IMG/VR virus record: IMGVR_UViG_3300022745_000087
Coordinates: 1-38,779 of that record
Length of the DNA stretch: 38,779 nucleotides
Direction: 5' to 3' (one strand)
Source of the DNA: a virus
Both the position numbers and the translations under genes were made by a program. Numbering within the stretch: position 1 is the first letter of the stretch; every line of letters starts with the position of its first letter. Below, in pieces: positions 38,671-38,779 of the stretch. The notes beneath the pieces are model-generated. The model did no database searches. It saw nothing but the letters and a program-made list of their open reading frames with translations, and was not told the DNA's origin.

Positions 38671-38779
38671 GCCCGATCTCCTGCCCGATCTCCTGCCCGA
38701 TCTCCTGCCCGATCTCCTGCCCGATCTCCTGCCCGATCTCCTGCCCGATCTCCTGCCCGATCTCCTGCCCGATCTCCTG
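38671..38779 (+). repeat. tandem 12-mer array running into the window end
   Basis: Nine exact copies of gcccgatctcct plus one base lie at the end. It contains no gene. It continues up to the last base, so its true length is unknown, and the assembly may have stopped in the repeat. Confidence 0.85.

Noticed and set aside
38307-38779. Right-end repeats as a CRISPR array
   Set aside because: The units are directly tandem with no unique spacers, and no cas gene is present.

Overview
The window is most or all of a tailed-phage genome with a long non-contractile (siphovirus-type) tail. It has a lambda-like packaging and portal module and an HK97-fold capsid. It also has a lambda-type G/GT frameshift site, one tape-measure gene, and a distal-tail/hub/NlpC-like/tip order that resembles gene transfer agents and siphophages of Alphaproteobacteria. 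An alphaproteobacterial host is therefore my best inference. I found no integrase, excisionase, CI-like repressor, tRNA, rRNA or CRISPR array, so a lytic or otherwise non-integrating lifestyle is the simpler reading.

Layout. (1) Rightward late block, 156-18410: small terminase, lysis cassette (holin-like proteins and an M15 endolysin), large terminase, gpW-like connector, portal, protease-capsid fusion, a strong terminator at 7654, two paralogous small proteins, head-tail joining and tail genes, tape measure, tail tip, fibre chaperone, a virion-protein family member and a ClpP-like protein. (2) Leftward block, 25194-18382: a proline-rich protein, a DUF2800/Cas4-like nuclease, an Acb2/Tad1-like anti-defence protein, an SSB-like protein, a family-B-like DNA polymerase, several small proteins and a dNMP kinase. 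(3) Rightward block, 25282-34158: an SF2 helicase interrupted by an intein, an HD hydrolase, a VRR-NUC nuclease, a TetR-like mini-regulator, three DNA methyltransferases, an HNH nuclease and a PriPol-SF3 helicase fusion. (4) Leftward block of small accessory genes, 36909-34155. (5) A divergent regulatory region (36910-37247), a winged-helix regulator, a structural-looking protein, and a right end made of stacked tandem repeats containing seven iteron-like copies.

The most unusual object is in the helicase. An intein (25684-26550) splits the DEAH-type box and stays open along its whole length. A separate 211-codon gene for a Vsr-like (EDxHD-type) homing endonuclease lies inside it in another reading frame, with its own ribosome binding site. 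The intein thus carries its homing nuclease out of frame rather than as an in-frame domain. A second dual-frame locus is the cytosine methyltransferase (29337-30257), which contains a 279-codon alternative-frame ORF with non-random motifs.

Working together, blocks 2 and 3 supply replication and recombination (polymerase, PriPol-helicase, SF2 helicase, SSB, nucleases), nucleotide supply (dNMP kinase, HD hydrolase) and defence evasion (three methyltransferases, Acb2-like sponge). Block 1 builds and releases the virion. Family names are pattern recognition from the sequence; no database search was run.
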